Positions 11,071 through 21,675 of a DNA stretch of 64,000 bases are shown here, piece by piece. A program made the translations under genes and the position numbers. Below the pieces are notes generated by a model. The model was not told the DNA's origin. It did no database searches and saw nothing but the letters and a program-made list of their open reading frames with translations. This DNA comes from Aporrectodea caliginosa (Eukaryota > Annelida > Clitellata > Crassiclitellata > Lumbricidae), in contig JACEVL010000058.1 of the NCBI GenBank assembly GCA_020284085.1, positions 186,001 to 250,000 of the forward strand. Direction: 5' to 3'. Every line of letters begins with the position of its first letter. The first letter of the stretch is position 1.

Positions 11071-12195
11071 AACCCTTGTCCCCAAACAATATCATTTGAG
11101 GACAGGAACCTGGAATATTCGGACAATGCACAGAGCTGGGAAGTAGGCAAAAGCAATAAGTGAAATGAAAAGAGCAAGAATGCAGATCCTGGGTCGACTG
11201 CAGCAGTCCGAAGAAAGGATGAAGGAGACTACACCTGTGATGTACAGAGGGTCATACGTATACTCAAAAGAGAATGAACAACAGACAGGAGTCACGATGC
11301 TGCTGCTGGAAAGGAGTGTCACAGATTGTCACCAGCATCGAAAGACATGGACACAGAGTTATGGTGGTCAAATTAAGGGCAGAACCAGAGTTAAAGACGT
11401 GTCCTGATGTAGCAAGAGGTACAGGTCTGGTGAGTCTGTATAGTGTATACGGTTGATCTGGTATAATTGCCGTAGATATTGAAAACATTTTAATAAGTGG
11501 ATGACGGAGTAAAGTTTTGGGAGTCTGCAAAAGGCCGTAAGATTTGCAGATGACCAGGCAATAGTAGCAAGTACCAATGCTAGGCTGCAGAGAATATTGG
11601 ATGAAATGAACAAAACAGCTGAAGACTATTAGTATGAGGATAAATAGAAAGAAAACAAAGGTGATGAGATTCAGTAAATACTAAGAAAACAATAACTATT
11701 GCCATCGACGGGTGCAGGGATCAAGCACATCTACCAGTTTTGTTATTATGAAAATTTCAAAAAAGAGGATTATTGTAGATGCCAATTCAAGATTAAGATA
11801 ATAACAAATGAAAAGGGAGGCGTTCTGGTAGAGAGGAGAACTTCTGAGAGGAGGTCTGGGTATCAGTGTAAAGAAAAGAATGGTGGAAAGTCTCACATGG
11901 TGCATCGCAGTATATGGATTGTAAACGTCGTAATCGTAAACTCCAAATTACTAAAGCGCTATTCTAAAGCCAAGTGCAAAGCACCAGATTATTCACGACC
12001 AGAAACATGGACAATATTGCAAATGCAGAAATAGAAAATTCTGAGGCTTTTGAAATGTGGTTATGGAGAAAACTGGACAAGATCAGCATCAGCCACTATA
12101 CAACAACGAGAAGGACATTTTGCAACTGACACAACAGGAGAGTTCAATGGTCGACACATTAAATGGGAGACAATAAACTGGATTGGACACTAACT
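11071..12195 (+). pseudogene. Decayed, internally deleted endonuclease-RT retrotransposon
   Basis: Pieces in the right order but different frames: TGTWNIRTMHRAGK near 11105-11146 (start of an APE-type endonuclease), MKRARMQILG (11165-11195), and VRFADDQAIVA near 11540-11575 (RT motif with FADD). Then IKHIYQFCY near 11720, and a tail reading like 'WRR..KISWTD...N..VL' ending in WETINWIGH near 12165-12195. This order matches jockey/RTE-like elements often annotated as 'craniofacial development protein 2-like'. Most of the RT core is deleted, and stops and shifts are frequent. Confidence 0.65.
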
Positions 12196-12221
12196 ATGTG
12201 GAAGATCAAATTATGTTTAAA

Positions 12222-12519
12222 ATGTTCTTGGATACATAGATCAGTTTAAAAAACACATAATCTTATATTTGTTTATCCAAAAAGTACAAAATATGCCCAA
12301 TAGTATAAAATATTGCTAATTAAGGGGTTCCGTTGTTAAAAGTTATGTAATTTCGAGGTGCATTCACATAATGTACAACTAAATATACCATTCTGTTCAG
12401 AAATAAATGCTGAATCCATTGCTGTATTACAAGTTATGATATGTGAAATCAAACACGAAATCCATGGGTGGGGCGGGGTGGTAGCCAGTATTAAAAAAAC
12501 TCTGTAGCCTGAGGGCTAA
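12222..12519. mobile_element. Right part of the TTAA family seen at 19376-20305
   Basis: Base-for-base similar to 20018-20305, including 'cttatatttgtttatccaaa' and the terminal 'gtagcctgagggcta', a mutated form of the family end. The left part is missing because the decayed LINE abuts it. Confidence 0.75.
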
Positions 12520-12531
12520 AGATAGAAATGG

Positions 12532-12645
12532 TTTCATCAATCCCACTTGGAGTTAGTGAAACAATTGTTTTCCTTAATCCAGCTTCCATTTTAATTTGAC
12601 AATATAAAATAATTTACCAACCTAAACTACGGGTTTACCACTACG
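12532..12645. mobile_element. End of a minisatellite-carrying element
   Basis: Two units of the CATCAATCCAGCTTC minisatellite, then 'atataaaataatttaccaac' and the terminus CCTAAACTACGGGTTTACC. This matches the right end of the complete copy at 63144-63631. The left end is missing. Confidence 0.7.
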
Positions 12646-12699
12646 GAATAACCCAACGGCGAATAATAAAGAACGCTACACTGCGAAATTACCGTTTAA

Positions 12700-13224
12700 T
12701 TGTGCGAATTTATGTTAATTATTTACGCATGTAGACCAAAGGGTTTTAAAGAACAAGTTACATAGAATGATGCATGACAAGTATTGGTCTGATTTTCGTC
12801 CGAATGACTTTCCAGAAATCGTCTACGGGAAAATAACACATTTAGATCAAAGCACAGTTATGTTAAGAACGCTTTCATTGATTTAGCTGTCATTAGTTAA
12901 ATGTGTTTTTACATTATATTACATGCACAGAGTAACAGACTCTAACTAAGTTTGGCATTAGAGTCGAATTTCTCCATAATCCGGTTTAAATTGTGACTGT
13001 CATCAGCATAAAATGGCGACGATTAAATTCTTTCGCTACAACGAGAAGTAAGCTGAACTTTTAGAGAGTATATCCTGTCATCTAGCGAATATATTTTAAC
13101 GCGCCATAGCAAGAGATTTAAGGCTTATATAAAAAAATTAATTACCATTATCACTGTCAGTAATATTTCTAAAATTGCTAGTTATGACATTTATAATAAT
13201 AATACTATAAATAAAATACTTAGC
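12700..13224. other. Distal 5' flank of a zinc-finger unit
   Basis: Homologous to 28110-28620 upstream of gene C: 'gaatgactttccag', 'tacatgcacagagt', 'aaaatggcgacgat' and 'tcctgtcatctagcgaata' occur in the same order. No coding function is supported; this is probably the far end of the duplicated unit. Confidence 0.5.
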
Positions 13225-13869
13225 TCATTCCGAATCCATCTGATCAACCATCTTCGAAACTTCCTTCCCCTCAATGAAATCCGCGTTAGCAGCTGCTCTG
13301 CCTCCTCTGTCTGTCTCTATCTTTGGTCTCTCCGGTCTGTATGGGTACACTGACCTCCACTGCACATCGCTATCTGGACAACTCCTCTGATATGACGCAG
13401 CTCTCAGCTTCATATAACTGCTTTATATTATTTTTATTTTACTATTACGAATGTCCAGAAGTGCACATTACTTTGCAATACGATGTCTTATAGGCAATGA
13501 AGGAGCTACAGCAGGTGGTTTGTGCTCAGGCGATCAGTGCCAAACTTCTTGAGGATGAGCGTCAAGGGGTTGACCTCTACTCGCAGAAGCATAGAGCTCG
13601 GACGTATAACAGCACAGAGAACTTCAACCGCGTCGAAAACGCTCAGAAAAGGAAGCAACTGGTAGATTACAAATTGGCCGATGAGGCCAAAGTCATCAAC
13701 AGATCATTGATCATTATCTGAAGATCTGCGATTTGCCGATAACCAAGTTGCTATAGGGACTATACTGCTCCCATAGAAGCCCCGAACCCTTTTGTAGAAT
13801 TTGCGTTTTTATCAGCTTTTGAATTTCAATAAACGACTATTGTATTGTATTGTATTGTATTGTATTGTA
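13225..13869 (+). other. Insertion with AATAAA and (TTGTA)n tail, possible retroposon
   Basis: A 645-bp block sits between two homologous copies of the 'tctagcgaata' flank (13073 on and 13868 on). It has a polyadenylation signal AATAAA at 13828-13833 and ends in about six TTGTA units (13840-13869), as expected for a retroposed sequence. It holds a 74-residue open frame on plus (13497-13721, MKELQQVVCAQAISAK...) and a 62-residue frame on minus. I recognise neither. Confidence 0.45.
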
Positions 13870-14520
13870 TCTAGCGAATACAATTTAACGTGATGCGCTA
13901 AGTAGCTTTCAGGATTATGATAAAATTATTACAAATAACAGTCGTATTTGTAAAATTGCTATTTATAACGTTTATGAAATACTAGAAAAAAGAAGTGCCC
14001 AGAGAGCTGGCTAATCATAGTGCGTTAGCGTGTTGTATTGTTTTGTATTCAAACATTTTAAAAGCGCCTCTAGTAGGGTTAACTACCAGTGCACAAAGCC
14101 ACAAGAGAAGAAATAGGTTTTGAGAAAAGCAAAGATGGAAGCCTCAGGGGCTACCAGCTAGCCTAGATATTGAGAGCGAGTAAATGGAGACAGCGCATTC
14201 CAAAGAGAGGAACCAGTTGAAAATTTAATAAATGGCCGGGACTAGCTGTTCTAGTTTGAGGAGCTAGAAGCTCAAGTCTGTTTGCAGAGCAGAGTGGTCG
14301 ATGCGATCATGCGAGGCGGCTGACAGAGGCCGGAGGCGTATTTCCAAAGTGTACATGGCAGTTGCAACTGCAGGTCTATCAGCCAATCACAAGTCAGTAT
14401 ACATATTTCACGGACAGCGCCCCACAACCGATGAGAATTCTCGTTACTAATAATAGGCTTTAAAAAGGTCGCTTTGCAGACAATCTTCACTGCTCTATGA
14501 TGGATATTTCGCACTTTGTA
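13870..14520. other. Second copy of the distal flank, then unclassified repeat
   Basis: 13870-14035 repeats the 13073-13220 flank (about 150 bp, diverged). From about 14085 to 14335 there is a stretch with 'cgcattccaaagagaggaac' that looks like a LINE 3' region, but I cannot place it. No gene seen. Confidence 0.35.
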
Positions 14521-14526
14521 ATTCGA

Positions 14527-15015
14527 GCTTCAATAGAAGCTGGATTGATGCAAATAAATATTGGTTAAATAGAAGTTGGATTGATATCAGTTATCAGGGA
14601 CAGTGGCATCAGGCCTAATTGCCATGGGTAGGCCTAACCTAAACCGTAGTTTACGTTAATTTGATAGCGTAAACTAAACTATGGAATTGACGACATTTTA
14701 ATAATTTCATTATTCAAATGTCGTCAATGCGGTACTTTATTTTGGTAAGTAGGCAGTCTACCAATTTAAAAGATAAGTGATAACTGTCACCAATCCAGCT
14801 TCAAAAATTTTAAGCGAAGGAATTATTCTCATCAATCCAATTTTTCTTTAAGGAAAAATTATTCTCATCAATCAAACTTCTATTTACGGAAACGATTATT
14901 TTCATCAATCAAAGACTTAGTTTCATCAATCCAGCTTCCATTTAGGCAAGCAATTATTTTCATAATTCCCCAACTTCCATTTAGGCAAAAAGTTATTTTC
15001 ATTCCAGTTTGAAGC
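14527..15015. repeat. Minisatellite arrays in both orientations around a TIR-like segment
   Basis: Two complement-orientation units (tagaagctggattgatg, 14531-14595) are followed by a degraded copy of the TIR segment ('cctaaaccgtagttt', and 'gtaagtaggcagtctacc' at 14743-14762). About five forward units (catcaatccagcttc) fill 14790-15015. This looks like remains of one or two elements of the 63144-63631 family. Confidence 0.65.
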
Positions 15016-15019
15016 TTAT

Positions 15020-16140
15020 TACACTTTGAAATGATAATTATAGGCCTACTAATGCAAAAATAATTAAAGCACCAAACTGGAGGACTTGCATAATGTAGGC
15101 CTAACGTGTGCATAATAACGGCGACTTACGTCTGTAAGGGCAGTTTATGTCGCCCTCCTCCTTTTCCAAGCTTCGGACTGGCACTACCAGGGTACGGGCA
15201 GCGGCAAGACTTCTGGCGGCAGTCATTGCTATATTTTATTATGGTGAATTTAAATATCACATTGATATTGTAGCGTAGGTTTCTTTAGAACAAGTGAAGG
15301 AGGGTGTAAAATATGCATTCGCTGGATGCGCCACGTTATGATGGATTTCCCGAAGGGTAATCTTCGAAGGATAAATCTACTGCGGCGGAAGACAGGGGCT
15401 TCTATCCCTATACAGGGCGGGCGCAAGTTGAGCCCAGTGAAAAACAGGGGGGAAAGTGGGTTTTTCAATTTTTATCACACTTTTTACAGGTTACAGACTC
15501 AATTTCTTGCATAAATTAGTGTGAACCGGTGACATCATCCAATTAAGTCACTCGATCTATTAATACACTGTAATTAATGTGTTATGTAGTATCATCATAT
15601 ATGCCTATTCCTTAATTTATTGTGTTTATTTAGTTCTCGGCTTCTCACACTTAATCGTGCGACATTATCGTCTGCACAGTTGTGACAAAAATACACATTT
15701 ACACAGGGTGAGAATTGCAGGGGGGTTGGGGTTAAATCCCCCAGTCTTTCTTAGGATCCCACAGTAAAGTCTATATTTCACACCCAGACTGCGCATAAAT
15801 CATTGTATGGTCCATCAAATGGACAGAACACTGCCAAAAGTGTCAAGCCATCAACTTTACCAGGTTAGCGACTTCCAGGTACCGTGGCGTACGGTCCGTG
15901 CCATAACTGTAACCTTTACTTGAACCTTATGATCCTTACTGTATTGTGAGCAACTCTCCATGCCATAATGCATTAACGTTCGACTCAAGATGTTTAGATT
16001 GATGAATTCGTTGCATTGTGAATGCAAGATTTTAATCTACTTAATTCACACTGTTGACTCGCATGCTTAAACATTGAACAACTTCACCTAATCCTCCATT
16101 TTAGGTGCTTCAATTATTTTTCCATTGTATATGGCCAATT
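15020..16140. other. No gene recognised
   Basis: About 1.1 kb without a recognisable gene, TIR or retroelement motif. Short open frames at 15326-15514 and 15579-15767 have no family resemblance I can see. Confidence 0.35.
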
Positions 16141-16144
16141 TAAA

Positions 16145-16245
16145 ATGGAAGCTGGATTGACGAAAATAATTATTTGCCTAAATGGAAGCTGGATTGATGA
16201 AAGAAATCTTCGCATAAATAGAAGTTGGATTGATGATATTATGCA
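16145..16245. repeat. Minisatellite array, three complement-orientation units
   Basis: Three units of 'aaatggaagctggattgatg' type spaced 36-39 bp apart. No terminal repeats are evident next to this short array. Confidence 0.7.
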
Positions 16246-16289
16246 GACGAAACCTATGAATTACAGACATATTTATCTAATCAGAAATT

Positions 16290-16610
16290 AGCATGGGCGT
16301 AGCACAGGAAAAAATTTTGGAGGGGGTTTAAGATTTGGGGGTTCCATTGGAGATGATAGCAAAAATTAAGTTTTTTTGGTATTTCACATGGAGATGGAAG
16401 GAAAAGCAGAAATTGTTTGCGTATTTTCAACAATTTCAGTTCGGATATTAATTATAATTTAATTTCTATTTCTATTTCGTTTTCACATTCATTACTTCCG
16501 TTTCTATTTCGTTTCCGCTTTGCAAATAATTTCCGTTTTAGATTCAGCTTCAGTAAAACGAAAATAAAAATTTTTCGTTTCAGTCTTTATTTCAGTTAAC
16601 TGAAATATCA
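16290..16610. mobile_element. hAT-like element remnants
   Basis: A left-end-like CATGGGCGTAGCACAGG starts at about 16292. The right edge reads TTTCAGTTAACTGAAATATCACTG, then immediately 'caagtagtggaatcc', which is host zinc-finger 3' flank (compare 21350). The interior is a run of TTTC/TTCG-rich repeats. The ends do not match each other and no TSD pair was found, so at least two truncated elements are likely. Confidence 0.45.
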
Positions 16611-17400
16611 CTGCAAGTAGTGGAATCCTGAACGAAAGACTTAGCTGCGTATGAAGTAATTATAGCATAAAATGCTAATTTTAATAGCATGCAGCAATTC
16701 TACAGTCTTACTATTATGCGAGAAAAAGGCAACACTTTAGAGATTATGGTGCTCATAACGAGCAGCTGCTCAAAGCTACACGTTAACCTATTCATGAATC
16801 ATCCAACTTCTAGTTTCAAGTATGAATATTTTTATTACCAACGGAAAGTACGGGATCGAAAACGTAACTTAGTATTCGTTTAGAAACGTAAGCTACGGTT
16901 CTACCGGACTTTCGACTGATTGCAACTCCGCCATTGTAGATCCGTTCTTTAGTGTCAGGCAGTGCCAGTCCCGAGCTTGGATAAAAAAAGGAGAGCGACG
17001 TTAATGATATTTGCTATCATACAGTGTCGTTAACCTGCAACTAATTAACTGTGATCGCCTACGACAGACTCAACCATTAAGATCGAACTATTACATTAGC
17101 GACAGCAACAATGATCGAGTTTTGCATTATAACTGTTTCAGTGGATTACGTGGCAAAATTATACAAACTAAGTGGTAAAATCTTACCAGTCAATGTATTA
17201 TTAGTGATGTATTTCAACGACAATCTGAATTTAACTTCCATCCATGATCCGTACAAAATGGCGAGCAATTAAATAGTTGGGCTAAGACAGTAGATATCGA
17301 AGCTGGCTGAATAAAGTATATCCTGCCATCTAGTGAATAGCTTAGAGTGCTACATCGACTAGCTGAAAATTACCGAATTGGAAAATGGTAATGTTCATTG
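16611..17400. other. Ghost zinc-finger unit: flanks without a gene body
   Basis: 16611-16760 matches the 3' flank of genes A and B ('gcatgcagcaattctacagt', 'gcgagaaaaaggcaacact'). 17235-17395 resembles the 5' distal flank ('acaaaatggcgagcaatt', 'tatcctgccatctagtgaat'; compare 13012 and 28395). Between them no finger codons remain, so the gene body and proximal flank appear deleted. The remaining ~470 bp is unrecognised. Confidence 0.5.
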
Positions 17401-17811
17401 CCCCCTCAAAGTCCGACTCACACCTCAACGTGGTGAGGGGTGGCAACAGCCAGTAAGGGAGTGCCTGCTGAGGCTATGCCATCAGTGGTGAAGGTCTTGG
17501 CTGAAGTACCACCTAGGGCGCTACGCGAGGTGGACAGGCTCAGCAGGAACCCTGAAAAGCTGGCAAACGTGGGCGGCATCGCCGCCTTTGATACCACAAG
17601 ATAGTGGATATCAGAGCCAGTCCTAAGCCTGGAACTCTCTTTAAGGGAGAAGTGCGAAGGTCGAACGGATGGGTGCAGATACTCCGTTCGTAAAGAAAAA
17701 ATACGTATGAAATCCAATGCAAGCATTGGACTCCAACGGGCCTCGGCCCATGGATCTGATGTAAGCGTTGGACACCTACGGGCCTTCGGCCCATGGATCC
17801 TGATGATGATG
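17401..17811 (+). mobile_element. Retroposed element (SINE or 5'-truncated LINE) with 11-bp TSD
   Basis: Bounded by the direct repeat AATGTTCATTG (17390-17400 and 17812-17822) and ending in a (GAT)n-type tail (tgatgatgatg), the signature of target-primed reverse transcription. It is GC-richer than its surroundings. Near its 3' end an approximately 50-bp block containing 'ggcccatggatc' is present twice. No pol III boxes or RT motifs are clear, so the class is uncertain. Confidence 0.65.
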
Positions 17812-17879
17812 AATGTTCATTGATATAATACTAAAATAGCATTCTGTGGCATCTAATTAATTGCAGGAAGAGTTTTTTG

Positions 17880-18290
17880 ACCAAAAAACTCGTTAGGCCC
17901 TAAAAATGTGTGTTTTTCAAAGTTAGGGGAAGCCCCATCTCCCCCTAAATGACGCCGCTGGCTGAAAATCTCGTGTAGATAAGTGTCTGCAATTAGTTCT
18001 GTTGGAATCCTTGCCCCTAAATATGCATGGTTAGACACCAAGGTCACGATTATAAGTGAAATAAAAGCTGAGAAATTGACAAAGTTTAATTTCGGTCGGC
18101 CATTTTGGAAAATGGCTGCCAATTTCGTGCAGATAAGTGTTTGCAATAAGCTCCAATGGAAGCCTTGCCCCTAAATATGTATGTTTAGTCACCAAAATTC
18201 CGATTCTAAGAGGAGAAGCTGAGATATTGAACAATATGTAATTTGGTCGGCCATTTTGTAAAAATGGCTGCCACAGCCGCTCGAAGGCCG
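17880..18290. repeat. Tandem ~145-bp repeat with inverted GGCCATTTTGG motifs
   Basis: Two full degenerate copies and a partial one: 'agataagtgt(c/t)tgcaat', 'ccttgcccctaaatatg', 'ggtcggccattttg' and 'aaatggctgcca'. The GGCCATTTT...AAATGGC core forms a short hairpin in each unit. A piece of the same family ('gctaggccctaaaaatgt') occurs at 488-507. Confidence 0.65.
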
Positions 18291-19284
18291 TAAAATTTGT
18301 ATCCCGGATTTTTTGGACTCGTCTACCAATGTGCTATCTGGAACCAAAGGGTCGCATTGGTTGCCAGATGTGAAATATTTTTTAGCTCACGTACCCCAAT
18401 ATTTATTTTCAGGTGACTGATCTGAATTTTGATAGCGGCCATCCTGAATTTGACTTAATATTGAGCAGAGCTTAAATTTGACAGATTTGGCCTAATTTTT
18501 CATTTTACTTTTTTTACTATGTGAAACGCACACAACTTTGATTCCTAAATATTTACAACTCCGTTATGTAATAAATACACATTACAATATACCGTCACAG
18601 TTTATAATTAGTGATTAATTAGTATCAAGTGTGCAATAAATTATTACACAGCAACCTAAACTATTTTTACGACACAGCAAAATAAATTATTATGATGATA
18701 AATTATCTAGGCCTACATGTAGCCTACCATTAAATAAATTCATGTTAATAGAAAAATAATGTAACGGAGTTGTAAAAGTATTTATAATTAGGTCTCCACG
18801 CTCACCGGGCGAGTTAAGATATAAAAATAGTTAGTTTATAGTTTATAGCCAGTTTCAATATTATTTGTGAAAGAAAAAAATTATATATATATACACAAAA
18901 TGTAACAATTACAGTCGCGGAGTTGTAAATCTGTTTTATACTATAACATTACCGGATAAATTATCGAAAATTGTCAACAGAAGCAAACATCCATATTGAT
19001 TTCTTTTTGGCAAAATCAATGCAGAAATGTTCTCTGCTTTCAAAGATGTCAATTAAAAAAATTGAGCTTTCAATTTATTCCACAGATGGCAGAAACCCAT
19101 TCGCAAAGGAGTTGTAAGCAATATTTGAAGACAGGTGTTTTATTTATTTTTTTATTATTTAGTTCGTTAATAAGTTAAAAAAAAATATGGAGCAATGGAT
19201 ATAATAATGTAAGTTAATGATCTAAAAATTAAAAAAAACTTCAGTTCAGCGCTTCAACTGTTACCCCGACATAACCATTGGAAA
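18291..19284. other. AT-rich stretch with inverted GGAGTTGTAA motifs
   Basis: No gene. 'tttacaactccgtta' near 18555 and 'taacggagttgtaaa' near 18762 are inverted copies about 210 bp apart, and the GGAGTTGTAA core recurs near 18918 and 19106. This may be an old MITE. Confidence 0.4.
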
Positions 19285-19375
19285 GGACAATGGGCAAACC
19301 TGGGAACGGCGGTCCCAAATTCAGAAATATGTATTTTCGTCACAGACACAGTCAAATACAGTTAACCCTCGGGCT

Positions 19376-20305
19376 ACCAAGGGGGGTGGTATCCACCCCT
19401 AGGTTTTGTTCATTTCAAACTTTTTCGTATGGAATAAAAATTTGACCTTTTAGGTAGCTGTAGGGGTTCATTTACACACGTTTTGAGGTAAAATGCGAGA
19501 TGATATCTCGCACCGTTCAAAAGTTATACTCAATATATCCGAGGTACCAGAAGGGGTGGATACCACCCCCCTGGATTTTCCACTATATCTTATCCGTCAT
19601 TTATTATGAAGAGACACAGATTATACCATTCTATAGAGGGAATGTGGGGCTACATTTCGATGGTCACTGAGTTGACCTGAGACAACCGGAAGTGCTCAAA
19701 ATAAATTAAAATGTATGAAAATAGGTTACACTTTCACACATTTTTCATGTTTTTTCGATTATAACGTATTCATAATTTATTTTTGAAGAGAAATAAATTA
19801 TGTCGTTGCATAGAGGACATCTAGTGCTATTTTTTCATACTGATTAATTTATGTTTTGATGACCAGAAGTGTTCAAAATAAATAATAATACGCGTAAAAT
19901 GTGTGAAAATGGCTGAATACAGCATCACAACGTAAACCGATATATATGTATGGATATATATATGGATATATATGTATGGATGTATATTTATACGTATATA
20001 AACATGTATGTGTGCATCTTGGATACATAGATCAGTTTTAAAACACACATAATCTTATATTTGTTTATCCAAAAAGTACAAAATGTACGCAATAATATAA
20101 AATATCGCTAATTATCGGTTCCTTGGTTAAAAATGATGTAATTTCAAAGTGCATTCACATAATGTACAACTAGATATACCATTTTGTAAAGAATTGAATG
20201 CTGAATCCATGGGTGTATTACAAGATATGATATGTGAAACCAAACCCGAAATCCAGGGTAGTCCTTGGTAGTCCGTGTTACAAAAAAAGCTTGGTAGCCC
20301 GAGGT
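19376..20305. mobile_element. TTAA-flanked (piggyBac-like) non-autonomous element
   Basis: The ends CCCTCGGGCTACCAAG and CTTGGTAGCCCGAGGT are inverted, with TTAA at 19372-19375 and 20306-20309. The left third contains 'ggggtggtatccacccct' and 'ggtggataccacccc' palindromes. Further copies are partial: 12222-12519 (right part) and 43776-44185 (left part). A TATATG-rich segment lies at 19940-20000. No transposase frame. Confidence 0.85.
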
Positions 20306-20350
20306 TTAAGGCACCAATTATTTACTTACTACAAAGTTGTATGATATTGT

Positions 20351-20485
20351 CACTTTAAAATGGAAGATGGATTGATGAAAAAACTCTTTCCCTAAATGGA
20401 AGTGGGATTGATGAAAACATTCCTGTGTTGAAACAGAAGCTGGATTGATTAAAATAATCTTGTCAGTAATTAGAAGCTGGATGCC
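20351..20485. repeat. Minisatellite array, four complement-orientation units
   Basis: Units of the type 'aaatggaagtgggattgatg' spaced about 38 bp apart, inside the hAT-like element 19293-20581. Confidence 0.8.
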
Positions 20486-20692
20486 TGAAAATATATAGCA
20501 CGTTTTAGGGAAACTATACGAAAGCGGCCTCTGTTGATTTCTTTCATTGCATAATTTGGGACCGCCGTTCCCAGTTTTGCCGGACAATGCAATTTCGGGT
20601 TAAAATTGGACTTTATAATTATAACTGGCTGCATGTCATAAATTGCGTATATAACAGAAATAATTTTTTTATAACTAACTTAGGTAAACCCG

Positions 20693-20905
20693 TAGTTTAG
20701 GTTGGTAAAATATTTTCTATCATCAAATTCAAATGGAAGCTGGATTGATGACATAAATTGTTTCCCTAAATGGAAGTGGGATTTATGAAACCATTTATAT
20801 GTGTAAATAGAAGTGGGATTGATGGAAATAAGTTTTACCGTAAATAGAAGCTGGGTTGACGAAACTAAGTTTTCACGCACTAGAAGCTGTATTGGTGAAA
20901 ATTAT
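20693..20905. mobile_element. Minisatellite element with one GGTAAACCC end
   Basis: Starts with GGTAAACCCGTAGTTTAGG, the exact terminus of the 63144-63631 family, followed by five complement-orientation minisatellite units to about 20905. The opposite end is not present; the sequence runs directly into the gene B 3' flank. Confidence 0.75.
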
Positions 20906-20910
20906 TGTTT

Positions 20911-21675
20911 CAGTAAGGATAAAATCTAGTTGAAACTAAATGAAAAATATCAATGCCAAGTATAAAATTTCAGCGTATTAAACAAATATAGAGAAATTTA
21001 AGCATACGCAATTTATGACATGCAGCCTATTTATGTAGAGGTTAAGACCAGAATTAAATGTAAAATAAAACTCACCAAAGACAACAAAACACCAAATATT
21101 CAGAATAAATGACAATCCTGATTACAGATTTATCTTTTGTAATGACCAGTACAACGTCAAACACGAAATCTAAGTAGAATAAGATAATGAATTCTATTAC
21201 TTATCATGAAAGCAACTACACATACAATACGGTCTAAAATAGTCTCACAAAATGATGTACAGATAACCACTCTGTAAACATCTAACTAGTTCTACAATCT
21301 ACATAAGTATTTGTGGAGCTAAATTTGATATTTAACAATAAAGTTGTCAAGTAGTGGAATCCAGAGCAAAAGACTTTACTGCGTCTTTAGTCACTATAGC
21401 ATAAAATTTCATTTTGATGGCATGCAGCAATTCCAGAGTCTAACAATTACATGTATGTGAGAAAAAGGCAACACCATAGATATGTGGTGCCCATAAGGAG
21501 GAACCTCTGGAATCCCTACATCAGATTGCCTACTGTCGAAGTATTGTGAAATGAGAGTAGCACAGAGTAGCTATTCGCATATATATATATATATTAAGGT
21601 ATATTTCCATAGCATCTTTTCATTATGAATCTCCAATTCCAAATGTTTTCAACTGCAGTTACGCAGAATCACAAT
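20911..21675. other. 3' flank of zinc-finger gene B
   Basis: Continuous reference version of the flank interrupted by transposons in the gene A unit: compare 3950-4942 with 6847-7150. It serves as the empty site that proves the 4943-6837 insertion. A short TA run lies at 21576-21594. No independent gene seen. Confidence 0.6.

Larger units (their letters stand above)
19293..20581. mobile_element. hAT-like element hosting a TTAA element and a minisatellite array
   Basis: The ends are GGCAAACCTGGGAACGGCGG and the inverted CCGCCGTTCCCAGTTTTGCC (one mismatch), with the 8-bp direct repeat GGACAATG outside both (19285-19292 and 20582-20589). Its interior is mostly other repeats: a complete TTAA element (19376-20305) and four minisatellite units. 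The right subterminal block ('agcacgttttag...aaagcggcctctgttgatt') is shared with the 34478-34936 element although the ends differ. Confidence 0.85.
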
